DNA from: an uncultured Corynebacterium sp.
GTDB taxonomy: Bacteria > Actinomycetota > Actinomycetes > Mycobacteriales > Mycobacteriaceae
Length of the DNA stretch: 64,000 nt
Reading direction: 5' to 3'
Assembly (NCBI RefSeq): GCF_946222985.1
Contig: NZ_CAMIFY010000005.1
Coordinates: forward strand, 1 to 64,000
The notes under the pieces were generated by a model. It did not search any database and was not told the DNA's origin. It was given only the letters and a program-made list of their open reading frames with translations. This document shows, piece by piece, positions 26,859 through 35,171 of this stretch. Made by a program: the position numbers and the translations under genes. Position 1 is the first letter of the stretch. Every line of letters starts with the position of its first letter.

Positions 26859-27782
26859 ATGTCCGGCAACCGCCACGGACGAGATCCCTTCGACGACGAG
26901 CCGACGCGTTTCGTCGGCCGCGACGACGAGCCGACGCAGTTCGTGGGCCGCGACGACGATTCGACGCGGTTCATCCCCCGCGATGGATCCCGCGACGGCG
27001 CCTACGACCCCGACGCGGATTTCGCGGGCGGGCGCAGCGCCGAGGAGACTCGCGCGATCGATGCGGGGCAGGCGCGGTCGGAGGATCGGGGACAGTACTG
27101 GGCGCCGCTGTCACCCGACGAGCGCGGCGTCGATCCGCGCGCAGCGGGGGCCGGAGCGGGGGCCGGGGCGGGGCGCGGATACGACCCGCGGCATGACGAG
27201 CCTTACGACGATCCCCGCGCGGGCCGCGATCGCCGCGACCCCCGCGACGACCGGGACGACCGGGATGGCCGCAGCGGCTTCGGGCGCGGCGCGACGATCG
27301 TGGCGGTGACGGCGATCATCGCGATCGTCATCCTCGTGGCGTTGATGTTCCGGTTCCTCTCCGGCGACGACGAGGCCGCGACCGAGCCGTCGACCACCCC
27401 GCCGCCGGCTCCGTCCGCACCGCCGTCCTCCACGGAGGAGACCACGACGGACGACTCCGAGAACGAAACGTCGGGCCCGGTGCGCGACGAGATCGATCGC
27501 CTGCGCGACGAGGTCAACAGCCTGCGCGAGACCCCGCCGGCGATCCCGGGTCTCGGCGGCGGCGAGGTCACCGAGGCCACCGTCCCCGATGCGGTCGGCA
27601 AGTCGCCGGCGGAGGTCGAGTTGAGCCTGCGGCGCGCGGGCTTCGGCGACATCACCGTCCTCGACGCCAACGGCAACGAGACGAATTCGCTGGCGGCGCT
27701 GACCGGCACCGTCGCGGCGATCGATCCGCCGTCGGGTTCGACGGCGACGACGGATCAGCCGATCACCCTCACGCTGGAATAG
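26859..27782 (+). CDS. Membrane protein with PASTA-like domain and Thr repeats
   Basis: 307-residue single-pass protein. The cytoplasmic part opens with three exact 10-residue repeats of the type DEPTRFVGRD, placing threonines at 16, 26 and 36, and continues charged and Gly/Arg-rich. One transmembrane helix lies at about 148-168 (ATIVAVTAIIAIVILVALMF). Outside are a Pro/Thr linker, a short coiled coil (RDEIDRLRDEVNSLRE) and a C-terminal PASTA-like domain (ATVPDAVGKSPAEVELSLRRAG). PASTA domains bind muropeptides in Ser/Thr kinases, but no kinase domain is present. ATG 26859 has AGGAGG 9 nt upstream. Confidence 0.75.
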   Translation: MSGNRHGRDPFDDEPTRFVGRDDEPTQFVGRDDDSTRFIPRDGSRDGAYDPDADFAGGRSAEETRAIDAGQARSEDRGQYWAPLSPDERGVDPRAAGAGAGAGAGRGYDPRHDEPYDDPRAGRDRRDPRDDRDDRDGRSGFGRGATIVAVTAIIAIVILVALMFRFLSGDDEAATEPSTTPPPAPSAPPSSTEETTTDDSENETSGPVRDEIDRLRDEVNSLRETPPAIPGLGGGEVTEATVPDAVGKSPAEVELSLRRAGFGDITVLDANGNETNSLAALTGTVAAIDPPSGSTATTDQPITLTLE

Positions 27783-27835
27783 CGGTACCGCTGGACTGAC
27801 CGGCGCGGATGCCGGGGCCCGCGGTCGCCCGGCGA

Positions 27836-27841
27836 TAGAGT
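27836..27841 (+). promoter_or_regulatory. -10 box of the SNF2 gene, leaderless type
   Basis: TAGAGT is followed by 6 nt and ATG 27848. Confidence 0.5.
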
Positions 27842-27847
27842 CGTGGC

Positions 27848-30535
27848 ATGAATGCAGGATCGCCGCGGGAGTCCGTCGAACTCATCCGCCGATGGTCGGG
27901 TCAGGCGATGCGGGTGCTCGACGGCCGCGGCCGCATGGAGTCGACGGCGGCCACCGCCGCGGCGGAGCTGACGTCGCGCACGGTGGCGGTGAAGCTCGAC
28001 GGTGACGTCGCGTGGAGGGTCTTGCCGATCGACGGGCAGGTGCTGTTGCGGGCCGGTGAGTTCGTGCGGCATCGGTGGATGTCGGGGATTCCGGCGGCCG
28101 AGGCGGCGTTGATAGAGGAGCTCGCGGGCCCGGCGACGACGGCGGTGCGCGAGACGTGGGCCGCCGAGGGCTGGCGGCGTTTCTTTTCGAGGCCGGAGGC
28201 CAGGGCGTCGGCGGATCGGGCGGTGGGTTATCTCGCCGACGTCGTCGAGCGCGTGCGTCGCCGCGAGCTGCCGGCTCTGCTCGATCGTCTGGAGGTCGAG
28301 GCCTCCGCCGCGCCGCCGCAGTTGACGGCCCCGGATCTGATGTTCCCGGACGTCGGGGTGACGGGATTGCTTCACGACGCCCTCCCGCCGGGTCACGCAC
28401 CCGCCGAATTGGTCTCCGGCGCCGACGTCGCGGCCCTGTCGGCGGCGTTGTCGACGATGTCGGGGGCGCTGGAGACCGAGCGGCGCGCGCGGGTGGCCGC
28501 AATTGCGGCGGGTGAGCGATTGCGATCCCGCGCCGCCGACGAGCTGTTGGCGGGCCTGGGCGTCGAGGCGCTGCGCGACGTCACCCGCGACCGGTTGCGC
28601 ATCGCGCCCCTTGAGGCGGCCGGCGTGACGACGGTCGCCGCGGTCCTGTCGGCCGGGGCATCGTTGTCGGACGTGCCGGGCATCGGCGCCGATTCGGCGC
28701 GGAAGCTGCTGGGGGCGGCGCATGCGCTGCGGCAGCAGACGGTCGACGATCGCACCGTGGTGCTCGATCCGCGTGATCGCGGCGTCGAATCCACCGACGT
28801 CCTGCGTCGACTGCGCGAGTGGGAGGCCGCGCGGGGGCCGTTGCGCGGGCCCGACGGATCGACGGCGGCGGTGGCGTTGTCGGCGCTGACGCAGACCCTG
28901 CGCCCGGGCGTCGGCGACGTGCTGGTCTTCGCGGCCCCGGGCCACGACGTCACGGGATTTCGGGCCGCGGTCGCCGGGGTGCTGCGATTGGCGGACACCG
29001 TGCAGGGGGCGGCCGGGGCGAGCGCGCCCGCGCCGATGACCGACGAGGAGGCGTGGGCGGATTTCCTGTCGCGCCCCGCCGATTACCAGGCGTTGGCCGC
29101 GCAGTTGGGTCTGCTTCCCGACGAGGGCGAACGCGCCCACGGGGACTTGCCGGAGGACATCGTCGCCGCGATTCGCGCGATGGATCTGGATACGCGCCAC
29201 CTCACGGCGTCGTTGCGCGGCTACCAGGATTTCGGTGCGCGCTTCGCCCTGGTGCAGGACAAGGTGCTCATCGGCGATGAGATGGGACTGGGCAAGACCA
29301 TCGTGGCGTTGGCCGCGCTGGCGCATCTGCACGGCCGCGGTGAACGGCACTTCCTCGTGGTGTGCCCGGCTGCGGTGGTGTCCAACTGGGTCCGCGAGAT
29401 CGAGTCGAAGACCCGGCTGGAGGCCCACCGGTTGCACGGGGAAACGCGGGACCTGGCGGCCGACGAGTGGCTGGTGCGCGGGGGAGTGGCGGTGACCACC
29501 TACGGCACGCTGGGCGCGATGCTCGACCGGATCCGGTCGTGCCCGGATCTGGCGTGCGTGGTCGTCGACGAGGCGCACTACGTCAAAAATCCCCGGGCGC
29601 GCCGCTCCGAGCTGGTCGCGGGCCTGATCGAGGGCGTCGATCGCGCCATCCTGCTCACCGGCACGGCGCTGGAGAACCGCATCGACGAGTTCCGCGCCCT
29701 CATCGGGTACCTGCGCCCGGACCTGTTCGAGGGCGAGGACGGCGCGAACGCCGACGTCCCCGTCGCGGAGTTCCGGGACCTGGTCGCGCCGGCGTACCTG
29801 CGGCGAAATCAGGGCGACGTCCTCGACGAGCTGCCGCCCCTGGTGGAGGTCGACGATTGGGTGGAGGCCACCGACGCCGACGACGCCGCGTACCGGCGCG
29901 CCGTCGACGAGGGCAACTTCATGGCGATGCGCCGCGCCGCCTTCGAGGCCGGCTTGGGTTCGGCGAAGCTCGAGCGATTGGTCGACATCGCCGAGGAGGC
30001 GCGCGACAACGGCCGCCGCGTCATCGTCTTCTCCCATTTCCGCGACGTGCTCGACGCGGTCGCCGGGGCATTGGGCGACGTCGCGATCGGCCCGTTGACC
30101 GGAGACGTGCCGGCCAATCGTCGTCAAGCGATGGTCGACGAATTCTCCGCGGCCGAGGGAGGTGCGGTGCTGGTCTCGCAGATCGTCGCCGGCGGCGTCG
30201 GGTTGAACATCCAGGCCGCGTCGGTGGTGGTCATCTGCGAGCCGCAGTTGAAGCCGACGACGGAGTGGCAGGCCATCGCCCGCGCCCACCGCATGGGGCA
30301 GCTGGAGAGCGTGCAGGTCCACCGCCTGCTGCTGGAGGATTCCGTCGATGCGCGGATCCTGGAGATCCTGGCGCGCAAAAAGCGGCTTTTCGACGACGTG
30401 GTCCGCGTCTCCGCCACCGCCGACAGTGCTCCCGAGGCACTCGACGTGTCCGAGGCGGAACTTGCCCGGGAGATCATCGCCGCCGAACGCGAACGGTTGG
30501 CCGGCCAGTCGCACGACGAGCCGAATGCGCCGTGA
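27848..30535 (+). CDS. SNF2-family DNA-dependent ATPase
   Basis: 895-residue Swi2/Snf2 helicase-like translocase. The N-terminal half (1 to about 440) has no recognised enzyme domain but includes a helix-hairpin-helix motif at about 276-292 (VPGIGADSARKLLGAAH), a DNA-binding element. The C-terminal half has motif I DEMGLGKT (about 477-484), motif II DEAH (about 573), motif III LLTGTALEN and motif VI ARAHRMGQ. Such proteins remodel protein-DNA complexes and occur in transcription recycling, repair and defence. No methylase or nuclease neighbours suggest a restriction system. It ends 67 nt before a tRNA-Pro gene. Confidence 0.85.
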   Translation: MNAGSPRESVELIRRWSGQAMRVLDGRGRMESTAATAAAELTSRTVAVKLDGDVAWRVLPIDGQVLLRAGEFVRHRWMSGIPAAEAALIEELAGPATTAVRETWAAEGWRRFFSRPEARASADRAVGYLADVVERVRRRELPALLDRLEVEASAAPPQLTAPDLMFPDVGVTGLLHDALPPGHAPAELVSGADVAALSAALSTMSGALETERRARVAAIAAGERLRSRAADELLAGLGVEALRDVTRDRLRIAPLEAAGVTTVAAVLSAGASLSDVPGIGADSARKLLGAAHALRQQTVDDRTVVLDPRDRGVESTDVLRRLREWEAARGPLRGPDGSTAAVALSALTQTLRPGVGDVLVFAAPGHDVTGFRAAVAGVLRLADTVQGAAGASAPAPMTDEEAWADFLSRPADYQALAAQLGLLPDEGERAHGDLPEDIVAAIRAMDLDTRHLTASLRGYQDFGARFALVQDKVLIGDEMGLGKTIVALAALAHLHGRGERHFLVVCPAAVVSNWVREIESKTRLEAHRLHGETRDLAADEWLVRGGVAVTTYGTLGAMLDRIRSCPDLACVVVDEAHYVKNPRARRSELVAGLIEGVDRAILLTGTALENRIDEFRALIGYLRPDLFEGEDGANADVPVAEFRDLVAPAYLRRNQGDVLDELPPLVEVDDWVEATDADDAAYRRAVDEGNFMAMRRAAFEAGLGSAKLERLVDIAEEARDNGRRVIVFSHFRDVLDAVAGALGDVAIGPLTGDVPANRRQAMVDEFSAAEGGAVLVSQIVAGGVGLNIQAASVVVICEPQLKPTTEWQAIARAHRMGQLESVQVHRLLLEDSVDARILEILARKKRLFDDVVRVSATADSAPEALDVSEAELAREIIAAERERLAGQSHDEPNAP

Positions 30536-30568
30536 CCTGCTGATTAGACCCCCATGAGGACAATGTTG

Positions 30569-30574
30569 TAATCT
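30569..30574 (+). promoter_or_regulatory. -10 box of the tRNA-Pro gene
   Basis: TAATCT, preceded by TAGACC at 30545-30550 with 18-nt spacing, gives a transcription start about 22 nt before the mature tRNA. Confidence 0.45.
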
Positions 30575-30602
30575 ATGGCAGTTGCCGTTGATCCGGCAGC
30601 GG

Positions 30603-30679
30603 CGGACTGTGGCGCAGCTTGGTAGCGCACCTCACTGGGGGTGAGGGGGTCGCAGGTTCAAATCCTGTCAGTCCGACCA
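30603..30679 (+). tRNA. tRNA-Pro, anticodon GGG
   Basis: The cloverleaf folds completely. The acceptor stem CGGACTG (30603-30609) pairs with CAGTCCG (30669-30675), the anticodon stem CCTCA/TGAGG encloses the loop CTGGGGG with anticodon GGG, and the T arm is GCAGG-TTCAAAT-CCTGT. CCA is encoded at 30677-30679. A strong terminator follows at 30723. Confidence 0.95.
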
Positions 30680-30722
30680 CATCAGGTTTCCCTGCTCCTT
30701 CGGGGGTACGGGGACCGTTAAG

Positions 30723-30759
30723 AATCCCGGTGGAGAGTAAATCTCCACCGGGATTTTTT
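30723..30759 (+). terminator. Terminator after tRNA-Pro
   Basis: AATCCCGGTGGAG (30723-30735) pairs perfectly with CTCCACCGGGATT (30743-30755), 7-nt loop, then TTTT to 30759. A textbook intrinsic terminator. Confidence 0.92.
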
Positions 30760-30919
30760 CTTTACGGTCAACGGGAAATCGTAAAGATTTGCCGCAAATT
30801 CACGATAAATTGTCGCATCAACGGGGGGTTTGTATTTCGCAATCGACGAATGGGAACTAACGTCGGATTTGGAATCAGTTTGATCCGAAAATGCCGTCCC
30901 ATCGTGGAAAGCGAGAATC

Positions 30920-33199
30920 ATGAAATCCAAGGTTGGAGGTGCGGCGGCCCTATTGGCCGCCGCAACCCTGATAATCGCGCAACCTTCGCCGCCACCCGCG
31001 CAAGCCCAGGGAGGTACGACGACGATGGGCGGCGCGGCCATTGCATTGAATTTTCTCGGCGAACTCGATTACGTCGGGGGACCGGGGTACGTCGACATCG
31101 TCGGACTCCCGTGCACCGATGAAGAAGGATTGGCGAAATGGGGAGTGAGCTCCAGGCCGACCCATTCGCAGACGTTGCCGTTCCAGCACATGACGACGAA
31201 TGCGATCGTGATTCCGAAGGTGGCGGGATCGACGGGGATCCCCGTCGGAGAGCCGGTGATCGACAACGTGCGGTGGCGCGGCGGACAGGGAGGGGGACAG
31301 GATGAGTCCTCGCCCGAGGGGCGCATTCGGGTCGCCGCCGAAGAGCACCTCAACTCCCTTTCCGAAGAGGAGCGGGAGGAGTTCCTCGCCGAGTTCGCGA
31401 CCGCCTTCACCGAAGCCAGGCCCGGGGCCATGTCCGTTCCCTACGGCGAAGAATCCGGGGTGACCGGGGCCCAGGGGGCGGCGGCCATGGAGGGCTTCGG
31501 CTGGAACACGTGGTCGGAGTACGACGAAATGCTCTACGGAGCGCCTCCGACCGAAGAGGGATGGGACCCGTATCCGGGTGACGGCCAATCGTCCGTGCTC
31601 CGGGACTCGAACGGTCAGGTCGTTCGGTTCCTCAACGCCATCGAGGCCGCGCCCACCGGTGACGGTGAACGCGGGGACGTCACCGTGTACTACCAGCCGG
31701 TGCCGCAGGACCTCGTCGACTCCGCCGGCGGATATCCGGGCGACGAGGACACGGATCCCCGGTTCAACGCGGGCATGACCACGAATCTGGATCGGGAGAT
31801 TCATCGCACCACCATTCCGGCGGCCGAATTCGAATCTCTGACGGCATTGCCGGCCGGAGAGGTCGTCGACGCCGACTTGGCCGCCGACCATCTCGCCATG
31901 TATCGGGTGATGGCGGAATTGCTGGGTGAAACTCCGCCCGAATCGTTGTCCACCAACATCGACGGGTCCGTGTACGGCGGCATGGTGCTGCCGTTCGCCC
32001 AATCGCAGATCGAGGCGATTCCCGACAGCGGAATCAACGATTTCGATCCGTCGTCTCCCGCCCTCCATTACACCGTGGAGGAATCCGAGAGCGGCGACCA
32101 CTGGGTGGTTCGATACGTCGGGCCGCCGGAGCAAGTGACCTTCGACGTCACCGTCCCGAAGGGTGAAGTGGAAGAAGGCGAAGAACCGCCGGCGGGGGCG
32201 GGCAACTATCTGCCCGCCCAGGTTTACGTGTCCGAATCTTGCACTCGATTCGACTCCGAACCCGATTGGACGTGCATTTCGCTTCTCGATTACGACTGGG
32301 GTCGGGGCGTGAGTCCCGACGCCGGTGATTCGGATGACGTGCTCACCGATGGGGTCATCCGCGGGACCCTGGACGTCCCCGAGCTTCCCGATTCCCTGAT
32401 CGAGGGGGGCGCCGACCCCGAACGCGAGTATCGGCGCGGCGTATTCGGCAACGATCAGTGCCGCGTCACCCGCCCCACGGAGAATCCCGGGGACTACGAC
32501 TCGCTGACGAATCTTTTCCTTCCGTCCGATTACAACGAGCGCTTCCCCGGACAGCAGAGGAACAACGTCTCTCCCGATCATCGGTTGAGGGAGGACCCCT
32601 TCTCCAATGAAATCGATCTCGAGGGTGTGATCGACGGGCCTCCGTACATCTCCGAGGACGGTTGCGACCAGGCGGCCGTGCCGCTCGTGTGCTCGGCGGA
32701 CGACCCGACGACGGAGCCGACCACCGGACCGGGCGAGCCGTCGGAAACGGAAGAGCCGTCGGAAAGCACGGATCCCTCGGAAAGCGACGAGCCCTCCGAG
32801 TCGACCGACCCGTCGGGTACGGAAGAGCCCACTGCGCCGGGCGGGTCCTCCGATACCGATGAGCCTTCGTCCGAGCCCTCCACTTCGGAGCCGACGCCCC
32901 CGGGATCGGTGACCACGACGACGGGCCCGGACGGCAAGACGACGGTCAAGACGACCACGACCGGAGCGGACGGGACCGTGACGTCGAAAACGACGACCAC
33001 GGGCGCCGACGGGAAGCCGACGGCGAAGACCACGACGTCGGCGGCCCCGGGTGGGGCCGGTCAGCAGAAGCCTCCGGGTTCCGGTTCGGGTCTGCCGGTG
33101 ACCGGCCTGGAGCTGGCGGGACTGGTTGCGCTGGCGGGAGCGGCCATCGCAGCCGGCGTGGCGCTGGTGACATGGCGGCGCAGCCAGCGTGACCGGTAG
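30920..33199 (+). CDS. Sortase-anchored surface protein (LPVTG)
   Basis: 759-residue secreted protein. It has a signal peptide (1 to about 29, cleavage after AQA) and a large extracellular region with paired cysteines that I do not recognise. A Pro/Ser/Glu/Thr stalk (SETEEPSESTDPSESDEP) and TTTTGADG-type repeats follow. A cell-wall sorting signal ends the protein: LPVTG at 725-729, a hydrophobic helix and the basic tail RRSQRDR. Sortase would link the Thr to the cell wall. The stalk would carry the head past the mycolate layer. No sortase gene is in the window. ATG 30920 follows GGAAAGCGAG; the 160 nt upstream are AT-rich for this genome. Confidence 0.82.
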   Translation: MKSKVGGAAALLAAATLIIAQPSPPPAQAQGGTTTMGGAAIALNFLGELDYVGGPGYVDIVGLPCTDEEGLAKWGVSSRPTHSQTLPFQHMTTNAIVIPKVAGSTGIPVGEPVIDNVRWRGGQGGGQDESSPEGRIRVAAEEHLNSLSEEEREEFLAEFATAFTEARPGAMSVPYGEESGVTGAQGAAAMEGFGWNTWSEYDEMLYGAPPTEEGWDPYPGDGQSSVLRDSNGQVVRFLNAIEAAPTGDGERGDVTVYYQPVPQDLVDSAGGYPGDEDTDPRFNAGMTTNLDREIHRTTIPAAEFESLTALPAGEVVDADLAADHLAMYRVMAELLGETPPESLSTNIDGSVYGGMVLPFAQSQIEAIPDSGINDFDPSSPALHYTVEESESGDHWVVRYVGPPEQVTFDVTVPKGEVEEGEEPPAGAGNYLPAQVYVSESCTRFDSEPDWTCISLLDYDWGRGVSPDAGDSDDVLTDGVIRGTLDVPELPDSLIEGGADPEREYRRGVFGNDQCRVTRPTENPGDYDSLTNLFLPSDYNERFPGQQRNNVSPDHRLREDPFSNEIDLEGVIDGPPYISEDGCDQAAVPLVCSADDPTTEPTTGPGEPSETEEPSESTDPSESDEPSESTDPSGTEEPTAPGGSSDTDEPSSEPSTSEPTPPGSVTTTTGPDGKTTVKTTTTGADGTVTSKTTTTGADGKPTAKTTTSAAPGGAGQQKPPGSGSGLPVTGLELAGLVALAGAAIAAGVALVTWRRSQRDR

Positions 33200-33238
33200 C
33201 GGCGCCCGGCACGGCGGTCCCGCGCGGTGAGCCGCGAC

Positions 33239-33283
33239 GATGCCCCGGCCGGGGAGGAACTCTCCTCCCCGTGCCGGGGCATC
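33239..33283 (+). terminator. Hairpin after the surface-protein gene
   Basis: GATGCCCCGGC (33239-33249) and GCCGGGGCATC (33273-33283) enclose a second perfect stem of CGGGGAGGA and its complement. The long hairpin lacks a T-run, as in many actinobacterial terminators. Confidence 0.6.
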
Positions 33284-33473
33284 GGCGCGCGGGCGTCGCG
33301 GGAAATTCGGCGTTCGGGGCATCAATCGCTATCCTTATCGCTATTCTCATGACCATCGGCCCGTCGATCGACGAGAAGATGCGTCTGACCTGCAAGTTAG
33401 TGATCGGCCCACCTCGCCGTCACCTCCACGTGCAGTCACGTGAACGCAGGATCGGCAACCCCAGGAGGCAACC

Positions 33474-34049
33474 ATGACCCGCATTTCCACCCGCCACGAG
33501 AACGTCGCCCGCGATTTCGCGGCCGTCGCCGACCTCGTCACCAAGTGGGACGCCCCGACCCCCGTGCCCGAGTGGACCGCCGGCGACATCGTCGAGCACC
33601 TGCTCGGCTGGTTCCCCGGCATGCTCCAGGAGTGCTACGGCCTGTCGCTGCGCGACGTGCCCGGCCGCAGCCTCGCCGAGCGGTGGCGCCTGCGCACCGT
33701 CGAGGTGCAGGCGCTGCTCGACGACGGCGAGACCGCCGCGCGCACCGTCGAGTCGGGCGACTTCGCCGGCATGCGCCTCGACGAGGCCGTCGACCGGTTC
33801 TACATCGCCGACATCTTCATGCACACCTGGGACCTGGCGCGCGCCGCCAACGTCCACGTCGAGCTCGACGGCAACTACGCCAACCGGATCAGGGAAGGCC
33901 TCGCCGCCACGGAGGAGCAGATGCGCGCCTCCGGTCAGTTCGGCGACGCAGTCGACACCGATTCCGACGACGCCGTCGACCGCCTCGTGGCCTTCATCGG
34001 CCGCGATCCGCAGTGGCGCTCCGCCAAGCTCGCGGAATCCCGCCGCTAG
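33474..34049 (+). CDS. DinB-fold protein (TIGR03086/mycothiol-dependent type)
   Basis: 191-residue cytoplasmic four-helix-bundle protein. The N-terminal helix is followed by DIVEHLLGW, and the second conserved stretch is FYIADIFMHTWDLARA. These histidines are typical metal ligands of the DinB/MDMPI superfamily, many of which are mycothiol-dependent transferases or isomerases in actinobacteria. The reaction is unknown. ATG 33474 has AGGAGG 5 nt upstream. Two CACGTG palindromes at 33427 and 33437 lie just before the ribosome site. Its stop shares the bases CTAG with the convergent gene. Confidence 0.75.
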   Translation: MTRISTRHENVARDFAAVADLVTKWDAPTPVPEWTAGDIVEHLLGWFPGMLQECYGLSLRDVPGRSLAERWRLRTVEVQALLDDGETAARTVESGDFAGMRLDEAVDRFYIADIFMHTWDLARAANVHVELDGNYANRIREGLAATEEQMRASGQFGDAVDTDSDDAVDRLVAFIGRDPQWRSAKLAESRR

Positions 34050-34654
34050 CCACCCGACACGACGGGCAATGCGGCCTCGCCGCCGCGCACGGCGTCGACG
34101 TCGACGCTCGTGCCCGCGATCGTGCCCCGGTCCGTGAACTGCCACAGGTCGGGGATCCTGCCCCGGAACGGCCGCCACGCGCGGTGGTCGTCGCCGGGGT
34201 ATTCCGTTTCACCGCTCGCGCCGCCCGGCCATTGCGCCAACCACAGGCCGCCGGGGACGGCGCCCGGGGCGGGAAATGCGCGCAGGCGCCAATACGACCG
34301 CGTCGTGTAGATGCCCGCGCACCGCACGCCCTCGGCGCGCAACGCGTCGGCCGCGGCGACGACGTCGCCGGCATCGAGGCGGTGCGGGGCGGTTTCGACG
34401 TCCAGCCACACGGCGGGCGCATGACCGTCGTCAAGCGATCCCACGCCGGGCAACCGCAGTTGCCCGGCGACGACCGCGGCCTGCTCCGCGAAGGACGTCC
34501 CCTCGCGGGGATGACGGACGTACCAGTAGGCGGCCGTGGTCAAACCATTCTCGCGGGCGTCGCGGAAGTGAGAGGCGAAGACCGGGTCGGCGTACGTGCC
34601 GTCGCAGGCGCGGACGATCGCGAAACGCCCGCCGGCGGCGGCGACCTCCGACAT
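34046..34654 (-). CDS. GH25 lysozyme-like protein, start codon missing
   Basis: Glycoside hydrolase family 25 fold, which cleaves peptidoglycan between MurNAc and GlcNAc. Recognisable pieces are FAIVRACDGTYADP, AAYWYVRHP, VWLDVE (catalytic Asp/Glu pair), GIYTTRSYWRLR and DLWQFTDRGTIAG. The first strand, FGVDVSEWQDGLP with the conserved Asp, is encoded immediately upstream (to about 34693) in the same frame. No ATG, GTG or TTG precedes it, so translation from ATG 34654 gives 202 residues lacking this strand. Before it is a Ser-Asp repeat (GACTCC tandem). No signal peptide is present. It is either a 5'-damaged gene or uses an unusual start. Confidence 0.6.
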   Translation of the reverse strand: MSEVAAAGGRFAIVRACDGTYADPVFASHFRDARENGLTTAAYWYVRHPREGTSFAEQAAVVAGQLRLPGVGSLDDGHAPAVWLDVETAPHRLDAGDVVAAADALRAEGVRCAGIYTTRSYWRLRAFPAPGAVPGGLWLAQWPGGASGETEYPGDDHRAWRPFRGRIPDLWQFTDRGTIAGTSVDVDAVRGGEAALPVVSGG

Positions 34655-34757
34655 CGGCAGACCGTCCTGCCACTCGCTGACGTCGACGCCGAAGACGGTG
34701 TCGGAGTCGGAGTCGGAGTCGGTGCCGGAGACGGAGCCCGTTGAGCCGAAGATCGCC

Positions 34758-35168
34758 CTACGCCGCCGAATCCGTGTCCGGGGCGACCTGGTGGATCTGC
34801 AGCAGATTGCCGAAACCGTCGTCGAAGACCGCCCGGACCATCCCGTCCGGCAACTCCTGCGGCTCGACGGTGAATCGCACGCCCGCCGCGTCCAGGCGAC
34901 GATGCTCGGCGCGCACGTCCGAGACCTCGAAGGTGTTCATGGGAATGCCGTCGTCGAACAAGGCCTTCTTGTACGGGCCCACCGCCGGGTGGCCCTCCGG
35001 CTCCAGGACGATCTCGGGGCCGTCGGGATCCTCGGGGGAGACGACCGTCAGCCACGACACGTCGCCCATCGGGATGTCGGTCTTGACCCGGAACCCCAGG
35101 ACATCGACGTAGAACTCGCGCGCCGCATCCTGGTCGGGAACGAAAATGCTCGTGAAGACGATCCGCAT
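34758..35168 (-). CDS. VOC-family (glyoxalase-like) protein
   Basis: 136-residue protein with two beta-alpha-beta-beta-beta units (MRIVFTSIFVPDQDAAREFYVDVLGF and MNTFEVSDVRAEHRRLDAAGV, ending FDDGFGNLLQIHQ). This is the vicinal oxygen chelate fold of glyoxalase, bleomycin-binding and dioxygenase relatives. The first His of the classical metal site is absent (SIFVPD), so a metal-free or binding role is possible. It lies 3 nt downstream of rraA on the same strand, so the two are probably cotranscribed. Confidence 0.8.
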   Translation of the reverse strand: MRIVFTSIFVPDQDAAREFYVDVLGFRVKTDIPMGDVSWLTVVSPEDPDGPEIVLEPEGHPAVGPYKKALFDDGIPMNTFEVSDVRAEHRRLDAAGVRFTVEPQELPDGMVRAVFDDGFGNLLQIHQVAPDTDSAA

Positions 35169-35171
35169 GAC

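Noticed and set aside
30603..33300. tRNA-Pro as an attachment site of an integrated element
   Set aside because: I looked for a repeat of the tRNA 3' end downstream and saw none before 33474. No integrase gene is present nearby.
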